Source: GCA-002790365 sp964486645
GTDB taxonomy: Bacteria > Bacteroidota > Ignavibacteria > Ignavibacteriales > Ignavibacteriaceae
Assembly (NCBI GenBank): GCA_964486645.1
Contig: CAZAOG010000037.1
Location: forward strand, 1-21,528
Length of the DNA: 21,528 nt
Direction: 5' to 3'
Within the stretch, counting starts at the first letter, position 1; the number at the start of each line of letters is the position of its first letter. A program made the translations under genes and the position numbers. The notes beneath the pieces are model-generated. The model did not search any database and had not been told where the DNA came from. It worked only from the letters and a program-made list of their open reading frames with translations. Shown here piece after piece: positions 1 through 8,834 of the stretch.

Positions 1-3000
1 TTAATAATTTAAATTGCTACCCAGCCATTTTTCTATTTCCTTAACACTCATTCCTTTTCTGCGGTGGTAATCCAAAATTTGATCTTTTCCCAATTTACCT
101 ACGTTAAAGTATTTTGACTCGGGATGTGAAAAATAAAGTCCGCAGACACTTGCAGCCGGGAACATCGCCAAGCTTTCGGTAAGTGTGATCCCCGTGTTTT
201 CCGTTACGTTCAGCAAATCAAAAATAATCGGTTTTTCCGTGTGATCGGGTTGGGCGGGATAACCGGGCGCCGGACGTATACCGATATATTTTTCTTTTAT
301 TCTTTCTTCATTTGTTAAATTTTCTTTCCCGGAATATCCCCAATATTCTTTTCTTACTTTTTCGTGGAGCAGTTCTGCAAACGCTTCGGCTAATCTGTCC
401 GCAACGGCTTTGGCTAATATACTGCTGTAATCATCGTGTTCTTCTTCAAATCTTTCCACGATATTTTCCAAACCGATTCCCGTTGTAACGGCAAAAGCAC
501 CGATATAATCCTTTACTTGTGTTTCTTTCGGTGCAATAAAGTCGGCAAGAGCTAAATTTGGTTCTCCTCCGGATTTTTTGTTTTGCTGCCTTAATGAATG
601 TAAAGTAACGGCAGCACCTTTTCTCTCATCATCGGAATAAATTTCAATGTCATCTGCGTTTACCGAGTTTGAAGGGAATATTCCGAATACGCCGTTAGCT
701 GTTAGTAATTTATCGGATATTATTTCATCCAGCAGTTTGTTTGCATCGTTAAATAATTTTTTCGCTTCCTTGCCGTATTTCTCATTTTCAAAAATATGCG
801 GGTATCTTCCTTTCATTTCCCAGGTTAAAAAGAAGGGCGTCCAATCAATGTATTTTTTAATTTCGCTTAGCGGGAAATCTTTAAATGTTTGTACTCCCGT
901 AAATTTCGGTTTTACCGTATTGCAGGAGTTCCAATCAATTTTTAATTTATTATTTCTTGCTTCCTCTAAACTTATCAGGATTTTTTCTTTTCTCTTGGTT
1001 AAATAATTTTCTCTTAATTCGGTGTATTCCTTTTTAAAATTGTCGGTAAATTCTTTATTAACTTTTTCGTCTTTGTTTAAAAGACTGCTGACAACGGGTA
1101 CGCTTTTTGAAGCGTCTAAAACGTGAATTGTGGTGCCGCTGTAATTTTGACAAATCTTTACAGCCGTATGAATTCTGGAAGTTGTTGCACCGCCGATAAG
1201 AAGGGGTGTTTTAAAGCCTCTTCTTTCCATTTCCTTGGCTACGTGAACCATTTCATCAAGCGAAGGCGTGATCAATCCGCTTAATCCAATAATGTCAACT
1301 TCTTCCTCGATTGCCGTTTGTAAAATCTTATCGGCCGAAACCATTACTCCCAAATCAATAACATTGTAACTATTGCAACTTAAAACCACGCCGACTATAT
1401 TTTTTCCTATATCGTGTACATCGCCTTTTACTGTAGCAAGAAGTACCTTGCCCGCCCCTGCTGTGTCACCTACGTTTTGCTTTTCCTCTTCTATGTATGG
1501 TGTTAGATAAGCCACCGATTTTTTCATCACTCTTGCGCTTTTTACAACCTGGGGTAAAAACATTTTACCGGAGCCAAACAAATCACCCACAACGCTCATT
1601 CCGTCCATTAAAGGTCCTTCTATAACATCTATGGGTTTTGGATATTTTTGTCTTGCCTCTTCGGTATCCTGCTCAATAAAATCAACTATGCCTTTTACCA
1701 ACGAATATTTAATTCTTTCTTCTACGGATGAATTCCTCCATTCTTTTTTAACGACATCTTTTTTGTCTTTGCCCTTAACGGTTTCCGCAAATTGAATCAG
1801 CTTCTCGGTTGCTTCGTTGTTTCTGTTAAATATTACATCTTCGACAAGGGTCAACAAATCTTTTGGTATTTCTTCATAAACTTCCAGTTGTCCGGCGTTA
1901 ACAATTCCCATATCCATTCCGGCTTTTACGGCGTGATAAAGGAATGCGGAATGTATTGCTTCCCTAACAACATTATTTCCCCTGAACGAAAAAGACAAAT
2001 TACTTACCCCGCCGCTTACCTTTGCCAAAGGAAGGTTTTGCTTAATCCATTTTGTCGCTTCGATATAGTTAACCGCGTAATTATTGTGCTCTTCCATTCC
2101 GGTTGCAACGGTTAAAATATTGGGGTCAAAAATTATATCCTGCGGAGCAAACCCTACCTGTTCGGTCAATATTTTATATGCTCTTTCGCACACCGAAATT
2201 TTCCTTTCGTACGTATCGGCTTGTCCTTTTTCATCAAACGCCATAACGATAACCGCCGCGCCAAAGCGAAGAACTTCTTTTGCGTGATTTATAAATTCCT
2301 CTTCTCCTTCCTTTAAACTGATGGAGTTTACAATACCTTTACCCTGAAGACATTTTAACCCTGCATTTATCACGCTCCATTTTGAAGAGTCCAGCATAAT
2401 AGGAAGTTTTGCTATATCGGGTTCGGAAGCAATCAGATTGAGAAATTTTGTCATGGCGGTTTCCGAATCAATCATTCCCTCGTCCATATTAATGTCTATC
2501 ACTTGAGCGCCGCCCTCTACTTGATGACGAGCAACAGACAAAGCTTCTTCATATTTTTCTTCTTTTATAAGTCGTGCAAATTTTTTAGAACCCGCAACGT
2601 TTGTTCTTTCACCTATATTGATAAAGTTTGATTCGGGTCTTACCACAAGCGGTTCAAGCCCGCTTAATCTTAAATAAGGTTCTGTTTGTTTAATTTTTCT
2701 CGGCGGATATTTTTTTATTTTATCCGAAATTTCTTTTATATGTTCCGGGGTTGTACCGCAGCACCCGCCGACAAGGTTTATAAACCCGCTTTCGCTAAAG
2801 TCTTCCAGCACGTTCGATGTTATGTCCGGTGTTTCGTCGTAATTTCCCATTTCGTTGGGTAAGCCGGCATTGGGATAAACCGACAGATAAACATTTGCAA
2901 TGTTAGACAGTTCTTCAACAAACGGTCTCATTTGCTTTGCACCCAATGAGCAGTTAAGTCCAACGCTTAAAAGGTTCTTGGTGTGCGAAATCGAAATCCA

Positions 3001-3693
3001 AAACGCTTCGGTTGTTTGTCCGGAAAGAGTTCTTCCGCTTTGGTCTATAATAGTTCCGCTTATCATAATCGGCAAATCAATTCCTTTTTCCGCACAAACT
3101 TTATCAACGGCATAAATGGCAGATTTAGCGTTTAACGTATCGAAGATAGTTTCAATCATTAATATATCCGCGCCGCCTTCCACCAAAGCTTTTGCGGATT
3201 CATAATATGCATTCATCATTTGATCGAAAGTAACGGCTCTGTAACCGGGATTGTTTACATCGGGTGAAAGAGAAAGCGTTTTGTTGGTTGGGCCCAATGC
3301 GCCGGCTACGAACCTCGGTTTGTCTTTTTCCGTGCCGTTAAATTCGTCAGCGACTTCCCTGGCAATTTTTGCAGCCCGGTAATTTATCTCGTAAACATAT
3401 TCTTCGGTGTGATAATCAGCCTGTGAAATCGACGTTCCGTTAAACGTGTTCGTTTCAACAATATCGGCACCCGCATTAAAATATTCTCTGTGAATGTTTT
3501 TGATTATCTCGGGCTGTGTGATGGAAAGGATGTCGTTATTCCCCATTAAATCGTATGGGTGATCTTTGAACCTTTCGCCTCTAAAATCTTCTTCATTTAA
3601 ATTCTGGTTCTGGATCATTGTTCCCATCGCACCGTCAAGAATCATAATTCTTTTTTCTAATATTTTTTTTATTTTATTTATTTTGTCCATCAT
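1..3693 (-). CDS. metH: Cobalamin-dependent methionine synthase (5-methyltetrahydrofolate--homocysteine methyltransferase)
   Basis: This cytosolic enzyme transfers a methyl group from methyl-tetrahydrofolate to homocysteine through methylcobalamin, the last step of methionine synthesis. All four MetH modules are visible in 1230 residues, the usual length. The homocysteine domain carries the zinc cysteines Cys248, Cys311 and Cys312 (GGCCGTT). A pterin-binding domain follows at about 350-620. The B12 cap and Rossmann domains hold the cobalt-ligand motif D758-V-H760-D-I-G. The C-terminal AdoMet reactivation domain has RPAPGYPAQPDHTEK from residue 1140. Two ATGs stand in tandem (3693 and 3690) and either could start the protein; upstream there is only a weak purine-rich stretch. 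The stop codon occupies bases 1-3, so the gene is complete. It is divergent from hldD across about 100 bp. No cobalamin or SAM riboswitch fits in that gap. Identification is very secure. Confidence 0.98.
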   Translation of the reverse strand: MMDKINKIKKILEKRIMILDGAMGTMIQNQNLNEEDFRGERFKDHPYDLMGNNDILSITQPEIIKNIHREYFNAGADIVETNTFNGTSISQADYHTEEYVYEINYRAAKIAREVADEFNGTEKDKPRFVAGALGPTNKTLSLSPDVNNPGYRAVTFDQMMNAYYESAKALVEGGADILMIETIFDTLNAKSAIYAVDKVCAEKGIDLPIMISGTIIDQSGRTLSGQTTEAFWISISHTKNLLSVGLNCSLGAKQMRPFVEELSNIANVYLSVYPNAGLPNEMGNYDETPDITSNVLEDFSESGFINLVGGCCGTTPEHIKEISDKIKKYPPRKIKQTEPYLRLSGLEPLVVRPESNFINIGERTNVAGSKKFARLIKEEKYEEALSVARHQVEGGAQVIDINMDEGMIDSETAMTKFLNLIASEPDIAKLPIMLDSSKWSVINAGLKCLQGKGIVNSISLKEGEEEFINHAKEVLRFGAAVIVMAFDEKGQADTYERKISVCERAYKILTEQVGFAPQDIIFDPNILTVATGMEEHNNYAVNYIEATKWIKQNLPLAKVSGGVSNLSFSFRGNNVVREAIHSAFLYHAVKAGMDMGIVNAGQLEVYEEIPKDLLTLVEDVIFNRNNEATEKLIQFAETVKGKDKKDVVKKEWRNSSVEERIKYSLVKGIVDFIEQDTEEARQKYPKPIDVIEGPLMDGMSVVGDLFGSGKMFLPQVVKSARVMKKSVAYLTPYIEEEKQNVGDTAGAGKVLLATVKGDVHDIGKNIVGVVLSCNSYNVIDLGVMVSADKILQTAIEEEVDIIGLSGLITPSLDEMVHVAKEMERRGFKTPLLIGGATTSRIHTAVKICQNYSGTTIHVLDASKSVPVVSSLLNKDEKVNKEFTDNFKKEYTELRENYLTKRKEKILISLEEARNNKLKIDWNSCNTVKPKFTGVQTFKDFPLSEIKKYIDWTPFFLTWEMKGRYPHIFENEKYGKEAKKLFNDANKLLDEIISDKLLTANGVFGIFPSNSVNADDIEIYSDDERKGAAVTLHSLRQQNKKSGGEPNLALADFIAPKETQVKDYIGAFAVTTGIGLENIVERFEEEHDDYSSILAKAVADRLAEAFAELLHEKVRKEYWGYSGKENLTNEERIKEKYIGIRPAPGYPAQPDHTEKPIIFDLLNVTENTGITLTESLAMFPAASVCGLYFSHPESKYFNVGKLGKDQILDYHRRKGMSVKEIEKWLGSNLNY

Positions 3694-3745
3694 TTTTGTA
3701 TTAATTATTTTCTTTTGGCTAATTCGTTTTGTAAAGGATTATAAA

Positions 3746-3751
3746 TATAAT
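3746..3751 (+). promoter_or_regulatory. Possible -10 element for hldD
   Basis: The divergent metH-hldD gap holds an exact TATAAT 43 bases before the hldD ATG. No convincing -35 box lies 16-18 bases upstream, and the gap is very AT-rich, so the match could be chance. Confidence 0.3.
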
Positions 3752-3794
3752 TAAATTGCTTTCTATTAAAAACTAACCTAAAAAAGAGTTTAAA

Positions 3795-4766
3795 ATGATA
3801 GTTGTAACAGGCGGAGCCGGATTTATAGGTAGTGCCGTTGTTTGGAAACTTAACAGGCTGGGACAAAACAACATTTTAATTGTTGACGAATTGGGAACTA
3901 CCGACAAATGGAAAAACTTGGTCGGTCTTGATTTCAAAGACTTTGTCCACAAAGATATTTTTATAGAAAAAATTAAAGAGGGAAACAAATATTTAATTGA
4001 AGCAGTTATTCATCTCGGCGCCAACTCCTCAACCACAGAAAAAGATGCCGATCATCTATTGACAAACAATTATAAATATACAAAAACACTCGCAAAGTTC
4101 TGTTTGAAAAATAATATTCGTTTTATCTATGCCTCATCGGCGGCTACTTACGGCGACGGTTCTTTGGGTTTTAAAGACGATGAATCGATTTGTATGAGTC
4201 TAAGACCGCTTAACATGTACGGTTATTCAAAAGCTTTTTTTGATATTTGGGCTTTAAAGGAAAACATTTTTGACAGCATTGTGGGACTAAAATATTTTAA
4301 CGTCTACGGTCCGAATGAATACCACAAGGAAGACATGAGAAGCGTGGTTCACAAAGCCTTTGAACAAATTAGGGACACGGGGAAGGTTAAACTTTTCAAA
4401 TCAATGAACCCGAATTACAAAGACGGCGAACAAATGCGCGATTTCATTTACGTAAAAGATGCCGTCGATATGACGCTTCACTTTTTAACCAACAAAGATA
4501 AAAACGGATTGTACAATGTCGGCTCCGGTAAAGCAAGAACGTGGAAGGATTTGGTTACCGCAATTTTTAATTCGATGGATAAGCCGGTTAATATTGAATT
4601 TATTGACCTGCCGGAGCACCTGTTGAAAAAATATCAGTACTTTACGGAAGCCGATATAGAAAAAATTAAAAACGCAGGATACACCAAAGAGATAACTTCG
4701 CTTGAAGACGGCGTGAGTGATTACGTTAAAAATTATCTTATTCCGGATAAACATCTTGCCGAATAA
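3795..4766 (+). CDS. hldD: ADP-L-glycero-D-manno-heptose 6-epimerase
   Basis: This is a short-chain dehydrogenase-type epimerase that converts ADP-D-glycero-manno-heptose to the L-glycero form, the last step in making activated heptose for the LPS inner core. The N-terminus has the NAD(P)-binding TGGAGFIG (residues 5-12), followed by a VDELG segment typical of HldD. The catalytic Y142-x3-K146 (YGYSK) is intact and SAATYG supplies the upstream Ser/Thr. At 323 residues it has the normal length. Start: ATG at 3795 with AAAGAG about 8 bases upstream. The Nudix gene follows after 14 bases and may be co-transcribed, although no metabolic link is obvious. Other heptose genes (hldE, gmhA, gmhB) are not in the window. 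A related sugar-nucleotide epimerase is the only realistic alternative. Confidence 0.9.
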   Translation: MIVVTGGAGFIGSAVVWKLNRLGQNNILIVDELGTTDKWKNLVGLDFKDFVHKDIFIEKIKEGNKYLIEAVIHLGANSSTTEKDADHLLTNNYKYTKTLAKFCLKNNIRFIYASSAATYGDGSLGFKDDESICMSLRPLNMYGYSKAFFDIWALKENIFDSIVGLKYFNVYGPNEYHKEDMRSVVHKAFEQIRDTGKVKLFKSMNPNYKDGEQMRDFIYVKDAVDMTLHFLTNKDKNGLYNVGSGKARTWKDLVTAIFNSMDKPVNIEFIDLPEHLLKKYQYFTEADIEKIKNAGYTKEITSLEDGVSDYVKNYLIPDKHLAE

Positions 4767-4780
4767 ATTTTGAGCAGCAA

Positions 4781-5245
4781 ATGAAATTAGCCACACTCTG
4801 CTACGTTAAAGATTTACAAAACAACCAAACCTTGATGCTGTACAGAAACAAGAAAGAAAATGATTACCACAAAGGAAAATGGAACGGACTCGGCGGGAAA
4901 TTAGAACCGGGTGAAACTCCCGAAGAATGCGCGATTAGAGAATTAAAAGAAGAATCGGGCTTTACGGTTAAAAACCCCAATCTAAGGGGACTTATTACTT
5001 TCCCCAATTTTGACGGTGTTGACGATTGGTATGTTTTTATTTTTACAATCACCGACTATACGGGAAAATTAATTGATTCACCCGAAGGAAGACTTGAATG
5101 GATACCGAACGATAAACTTACTTCTCTAAATCTCTGGGACGGAGATAAAATTTTTTTAGAATGGTTAAATCAAGATAAATTTTTTAGTGCCAAGTTTAAT
5201 TATGAAAACGGGAAGTTTGTCGATTATGTTGTAACCTTTTATTAA
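4781..5245 (+). CDS. Nudix hydrolase, MutT/MTH1-like (probable 8-oxo-dGTP diphosphatase)
   Basis: This Nudix hydrolase probably hydrolyses an oxidised nucleoside triphosphate to the monophosphate, cleaning the nucleotide pool. The full Nudix box G-x5-E-x7-R-E-U-x-E-E-x-G-U runs over residues 39-61 (GKLEPGE ... RELKEESGF). It is preceded by the KWNGLGGK segment that resembles mammalian MTH1 and bacterial 8-oxo-dGTPases of that type. The C-terminal half, with WYVFIF and LEWIPNDKL, also fits that subgroup. Length is 154 residues. It starts 14 bases after the hldD stop, so an operon is likely. Nudix substrate assignments from sequence are often wrong: the fold is certain, the substrate is inference. 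Confidence 0.85.
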   Translation: MKLATLCYVKDLQNNQTLMLYRNKKENDYHKGKWNGLGGKLEPGETPEECAIRELKEESGFTVKNPNLRGLITFPNFDGVDDWYVFIFTITDYTGKLIDSPEGRLEWIPNDKLTSLNLWDGDKIFLEWLNQDKFFSAKFNYENGKFVDYVVTFY

Positions 5246-5251
5246 TCCGGA

Positions 5252-5264
5252 CGTTTTATAAACG
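5252..5264 (+). terminator. Weak hairpin after the Nudix gene
   Basis: CGTTT and AAACG pair over a TAT loop seven bases after the Nudix stop. The stem is only 5 bp and the T-run behind it is short and interrupted. At best this is a weak terminator separating hldD-nudix from the next gene. Confidence 0.2.
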
Positions 5265-5400
5265 AGTTCTTTAGAAAAACAAGAATTTTTTAAAGTTATC
5301 TTCGTCACGTATCTTATAATTCATCTCAAAACTATGGCTTGCCGATAAAGTTTTTATTAAATTTATTTTATCTTCTTTTCTTATAACAAAAAACAAAGAA

Positions 5401-7020
5401 ATGGATAGTATTAAAAAACCTGTTAAAATTGCGGACTTCGATTCGCTAAAGGAAAAAACACCCGCACACGCCAAAGTGTTAAATACAGATCTTGTAATTA
5501 TAAAATATGAAAAAAACGTTTCCGTGCTTTACGGAAGATGCTTGCACAGAGGTGCGTTGTTAAGCGACGGTTATATAGAGGGAAACAATTTAATATGCGG
5601 TTTGCATTTCTGGGATTACAGATACGATTCGGGCGTTAGCGAATATAATCCCCAAGAAACATTACACAAATTTAAATCCGCAATTGAAAACGGTGCCGTG
5701 TACGTTGACGAAGAAGAAATAAAAGATTTTGAAGTTGAGCTGCCTTCCCGTTTTAATTCCGGTGAATACTTGGGCGAATATATTGATACCCATCCCGAAA
5801 ATACGGAACCGTACGGATACTACATAAAAGAACTCGCTAAAAACGGTTTAAGTAAAACCGGGAGTCACGGACCAAGCGCCTCTATGGGGGTTGACAGAAA
5901 CACCCTTCCCAAATGGGAAAATATACAAATACTCCCCGCGCAGTTCGCAAAAAAACCGCTTTTGGACGAAGAAGAAGTAAACACAAAAGTAATTATCGGA
6001 AAGAATGCCAAAAAGCCGTTGGAATTGGAAATGCCGATTTTTGTTTCTGATATGTCCTTCGGCGCTTTATCGAGAGAAGCAAAAATATCTTTGGCTAAAG
6101 GTTCCGAAATGGCGGGAACGGGAATTTGTTCGGGAGAAGGCGGAATGCTCCCCGAAGAAAAGGAAAACAATTCAAGATATTTTTACGAACTTGCATCCGC
6201 AAAATTCGGGTTTGGTTTCGATAAATTAAAAAACGTTCAGGCTTTTCATTTTAAGGGCGGACAGGGTGCCAAGGCAGGTACGGGCGGACATCTACCCGGC
6301 AGTAAGGTAAGCGCTGAAATAGCGAGGGTAAGGGGACTTCGGGAAGGTGTGACTGCAATTAGTCCCTCAACTTTTATTGACTTAAAAACCGTGGAAGATT
6401 TTAAAAATTTAGCCGACAAAGTAAGAGAAGTCTCCGGCGGTATTCCAATCGGATTTAAATTGGCTGCGAGCCGTATTGAAGAAGATATTGATTTTGCACT
6501 GCAATGCGGCGCCGATTATATTATTCTTGACGGCAGAGGCGGTGGTACGGGTTCGGCACCTACGGTTTTAAGAGATAATATTTGCGTGCCCACTATTCCC
6601 GCTTTAGCACGGGCAAGAAAATATTTGGATGAAAAAAATGCCAAAGACGTTTCTTTAATTATCACCGGGGGATTAAGAATTGCGGATGATTTTGCAAAAG
6701 CTTTGGCTCTTGGCGCCGATGCCGTTGCTATTGCCAATTCGGCAATTCAGGCTATAGGTTGTTTGGGAATGCGAGCATGCAACACAAATAATTGTCCCGT
6801 TGGTGTTGCAACACAAAAAGAACATTTGAGAGCAAGACTAAATATTGAAAAGTCCGCCGAACAGCTCTATAATTTTTTAACCGCTTCAAATACTCTTATA
6901 AAAGTTCTTGCGCGCGCCTGCGGTTATGATGATATAAGCAAGTTCAACATAAACGATTTAACAACCTTTAATTACGATATTCACAGACTGACGGGAATTC
7001 CTTACGCGGGGGTTTCCTGA
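5401..7020 (+). CDS. Rieske [2Fe-2S] domain fused to glutamate-synthase-type FMN/[3Fe-4S] domain
   Basis: This 539-residue protein joins two redox modules. Residues about 5-105 form a Rieske ferredoxin domain with the ligand pairs C47-x-H49 (CLHRG) and C66-x2-H69 (CGLHFWDY). Residues about 150-530 match the central FMN-binding synthase domain of glutamate synthase, with SGEGGM, GGQGAKAGTGGHLPG and DGRGGGTGSAP. The three [3Fe-4S] cysteines are present as C454-x5-C460-x4-C465, followed by PVGVATQ. The class II glutamine amidotransferase domain and the C-terminal GltB domain are absent, so glutamine-dependent glutamate synthesis by this chain alone is not expected. No signal peptide or membrane helix is seen, so it is probably cytosolic. 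It leads the cluster, 31 bases before the ThDP enzyme. An electron path FMN to [3Fe-4S] to Rieske, or the reverse, is inference; the substrate is unknown. Confidence 0.85.
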   Translation: MDSIKKPVKIADFDSLKEKTPAHAKVLNTDLVIIKYEKNVSVLYGRCLHRGALLSDGYIEGNNLICGLHFWDYRYDSGVSEYNPQETLHKFKSAIENGAVYVDEEEIKDFEVELPSRFNSGEYLGEYIDTHPENTEPYGYYIKELAKNGLSKTGSHGPSASMGVDRNTLPKWENIQILPAQFAKKPLLDEEEVNTKVIIGKNAKKPLELEMPIFVSDMSFGALSREAKISLAKGSEMAGTGICSGEGGMLPEEKENNSRYFYELASAKFGFGFDKLKNVQAFHFKGGQGAKAGTGGHLPGSKVSAEIARVRGLREGVTAISPSTFIDLKTVEDFKNLADKVREVSGGIPIGFKLAASRIEEDIDFALQCGADYIILDGRGGGTGSAPTVLRDNICVPTIPALARARKYLDEKNAKDVSLIITGGLRIADDFAKALALGADAVAIANSAIQAIGCLGMRACNTNNCPVGVATQKEHLRARLNIEKSAEQLYNFLTASNTLIKVLARACGYDDISKFNINDLTTFNYDIHRLTGIPYAGVS

Positions 7021-7051
7021 TCTATTTTTAACAAGAAAAAATTGGAATGAT

Positions 7052-8692
7052 ATGAAAGCAACTGATTTATTTATAAAAGCACTGGAAAACGAAGGTGTGA
7101 AATATATCTTCGGATTACCGGGAGAAGAAAATTTGGATTTTCTAAATTCCCTAAAAAATTCAAAAATAAAATTAATACTAACGCGCCATGAACAAGGAGC
7201 TGGATTTATGGCGGCAACTTACGGAAGACTAACCGGTAAACCCGGTGTGTGTTTGGCTACACTCGGACCCGGAGCATCAAACTTGACAACTCCCGCAGCC
7301 TACGCACAACTCGGTGCAATGCCGATGATGATGATAACCGGACAAAAACCCATTAAAAAAAGCAAACAGGGAAGATTCCAAATTGTGGATATTGTAGAAT
7401 TAATGAGACCGATAACAAAGTACACCAGGCAGATTGTAAATGGCAACAATATTCCGTCCATAGTAAGGGATGCTTTCCGGTTGGCAATAGAAGAAAGACC
7501 CGGAACGGTTCATTTGGAACTACCGGAAGACGTTGCCGCGGAGGAGTGCGATTATAGAATTTTTGAAGTAATCGGTCACCGGAGACCTGATGCAGATGAA
7601 CAATCCCTTGAAAAAGCCGCAGAAATGATTGAAGCCGCAAAAATGCCGCTGGTTCTAATCGGTGCAGGTGCAAATAGAAAACGAACGAACAAAGCATTAA
7701 ATAAATTAATTAAAAAAACCGGACTTTACTTTTTCAATACTCAATTGGGAAAAGGTGTTATTGATGAAAGACATCCTAAATACTTAGGCACCGCGGCACT
7801 GTCGGATAACGATTTTATTCACTGCGCAATTAACCGGGCGGATTTGATAGTTAATGTGGGACACGACGTTATAGAAAAGCCTCCGTTTTTCATGGAAGAA
7901 GGAGGTACAAAAGTTATTCACATTAATTTCTTTCCTGCGGAGATTGATCAGGTATATTTCCCCCAACTAAATATTGTTGGTGATATTGCAACCTCTATAG
8001 ACAAATTAGCCGATAAGGTTAAGATTAGTAACAATTGGGACTTTTCTTATTTTGATGAAATTAAAACCGATGTTGAAACACACCTTTCAAAATATTTTAA
8101 TGATCCGCGTTTCCCGATTCTTCCGCAGCGATTGGTAAACATAGTCAGAGAATTACTGCCCGAAGACGGTATTGTTACTTTGGACAACGGCATATATAAA
8201 ATTTGGTTTGCGCGAAATTACAAATGTTATCAACCCAATACCCTGTTGCTTGATAATGCTTTGGCAACTATGGGGGCGGGATTGTCTTCCGCCATTTGTG
8301 CCAAAATTTGCTACCCCGAAAAGAAAGTGGTTTCCGTTTGCGGTGACGGCGGTTTTATGATGAACTCACAGGAATTGGAAACCGCTGTGCGCCTTGGGTT
8401 GAACCTTGTTGTTATCATTTTAAATGACGGAGCATACGGAATGATAAAATGGAAACAGGAAGGAATGGGGTTTGAAGATTTTGGTTTAAATTATAATAAT
8501 CCCCATTTTGTAAAATATGCAGAAAGTTACGGCGCAATCGGACACAAACCCTCAAGCGATGAAAACTTTAGAGAAATATTGTCCGAATGCTTAAATACCG
8601 ACGGTGTTCATGTAATTGATTTGGCAATAGATTATTCTCTTAATCATTCAATTTTGAATGTATTATTAAAAGAAAAAACGTGTATTTTGTAA
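7052..8692 (+). CDS. Acetolactate synthase-like ThDP-dependent enzyme
   Basis: This is a thiamine-diphosphate enzyme of the acetolactate synthase/pyruvate oxidase family, 546 residues, soluble. The catalytic glutamate is E47 in RHEQGA. The ThDP/Mg motif runs from G431-D-G433 to N458-D459, and the ELETAVRL stretch inside it resembles catabolic AlsS. No regulatory (IlvN/IlvH) subunit gene is adjacent and no branched-chain amino acid genes surround it. That argues against the anabolic IlvB role. It could make acetolactate from pyruvate, or decarboxylate or ligate another 2-oxo acid. The aldehyde dehydrogenase downstream makes an aldehyde product worth considering. The ATG at 7052 has GGA a few bases upstream. 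Family membership is secure; the substrate is not. Confidence 0.85.
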   Translation: MKATDLFIKALENEGVKYIFGLPGEENLDFLNSLKNSKIKLILTRHEQGAGFMAATYGRLTGKPGVCLATLGPGASNLTTPAAYAQLGAMPMMMITGQKPIKKSKQGRFQIVDIVELMRPITKYTRQIVNGNNIPSIVRDAFRLAIEERPGTVHLELPEDVAAEECDYRIFEVIGHRRPDADEQSLEKAAEMIEAAKMPLVLIGAGANRKRTNKALNKLIKKTGLYFFNTQLGKGVIDERHPKYLGTAALSDNDFIHCAINRADLIVNVGHDVIEKPPFFMEEGGTKVIHINFFPAEIDQVYFPQLNIVGDIATSIDKLADKVKISNNWDFSYFDEIKTDVETHLSKYFNDPRFPILPQRLVNIVRELLPEDGIVTLDNGIYKIWFARNYKCYQPNTLLLDNALATMGAGLSSAICAKICYPEKKVVSVCGDGGFMMNSQELETAVRLGLNLVVIILNDGAYGMIKWKQEGMGFEDFGLNYNNPHFVKYAESYGAIGHKPSSDENFREILSECLNTDGVHVIDLAIDYSLNHSILNVLLKEKTCIL

Positions 8693-8784
8693 GATAATTT
8701 AATTTTGAAATTTCAATTGGTACTAACTATAAATGACAAATTACTATCAATAATTAATAAACTTACTTAAAAAGAAAAATATTT

Positions 8785-8804
8785 GTAACCTTTAGAAGGG
8801 TTAC
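8785..8804. promoter_or_regulatory. Inverted repeat between ThDP enzyme and aldehyde dehydrogenase genes
   Basis: GTAACC and GGTTAC form a perfect 6-bp dyad that extends inward by a T-G wobble and one T-A pair, leaving a small loop. It lies 31 bases before the aldehyde dehydrogenase start, in a 142-bp gap that is the largest inside the cluster. No T-run follows on the plus strand, so an operator is more likely than a terminator. A leader hairpin is also possible. Confidence 0.35.
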
Positions 8805-8834
8805 CAAACAACAGATATAAAGCAGGTAATAAAT

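Noticed and set aside
647..1006. Open frame of 119 codons on the plus strand, and similar long frames inside metH and other large genes
   Set aside because: They lie antisense within clearly coding MetH (and others within patatin, ALDH or GltS genes), lack family features and RBS, and are by-products of the real codon pattern.
3694..3794. A cobalamin or SAM riboswitch controlling metH
   Set aside because: The gap is only about 100 bases, AT-rich, and shows none of the conserved B12-box or SAM-box sequence or stems; these riboswitches also need more room.
5401..7020. Calling either GltS-domain protein gltB (glutamate synthase large subunit)
   Set aside because: The N-terminal glutamine amidotransferase domain and the C-terminal GltB domain are both missing, and no gltD-like gene is adjacent.
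7052..8692. Calling the ThDP enzyme ilvB
   Set aside because: No ilvN/ilvH, ilvC or ilvD nearby and the ThDP motif region looks more like catabolic AlsS; the symbol would overstate what is known.
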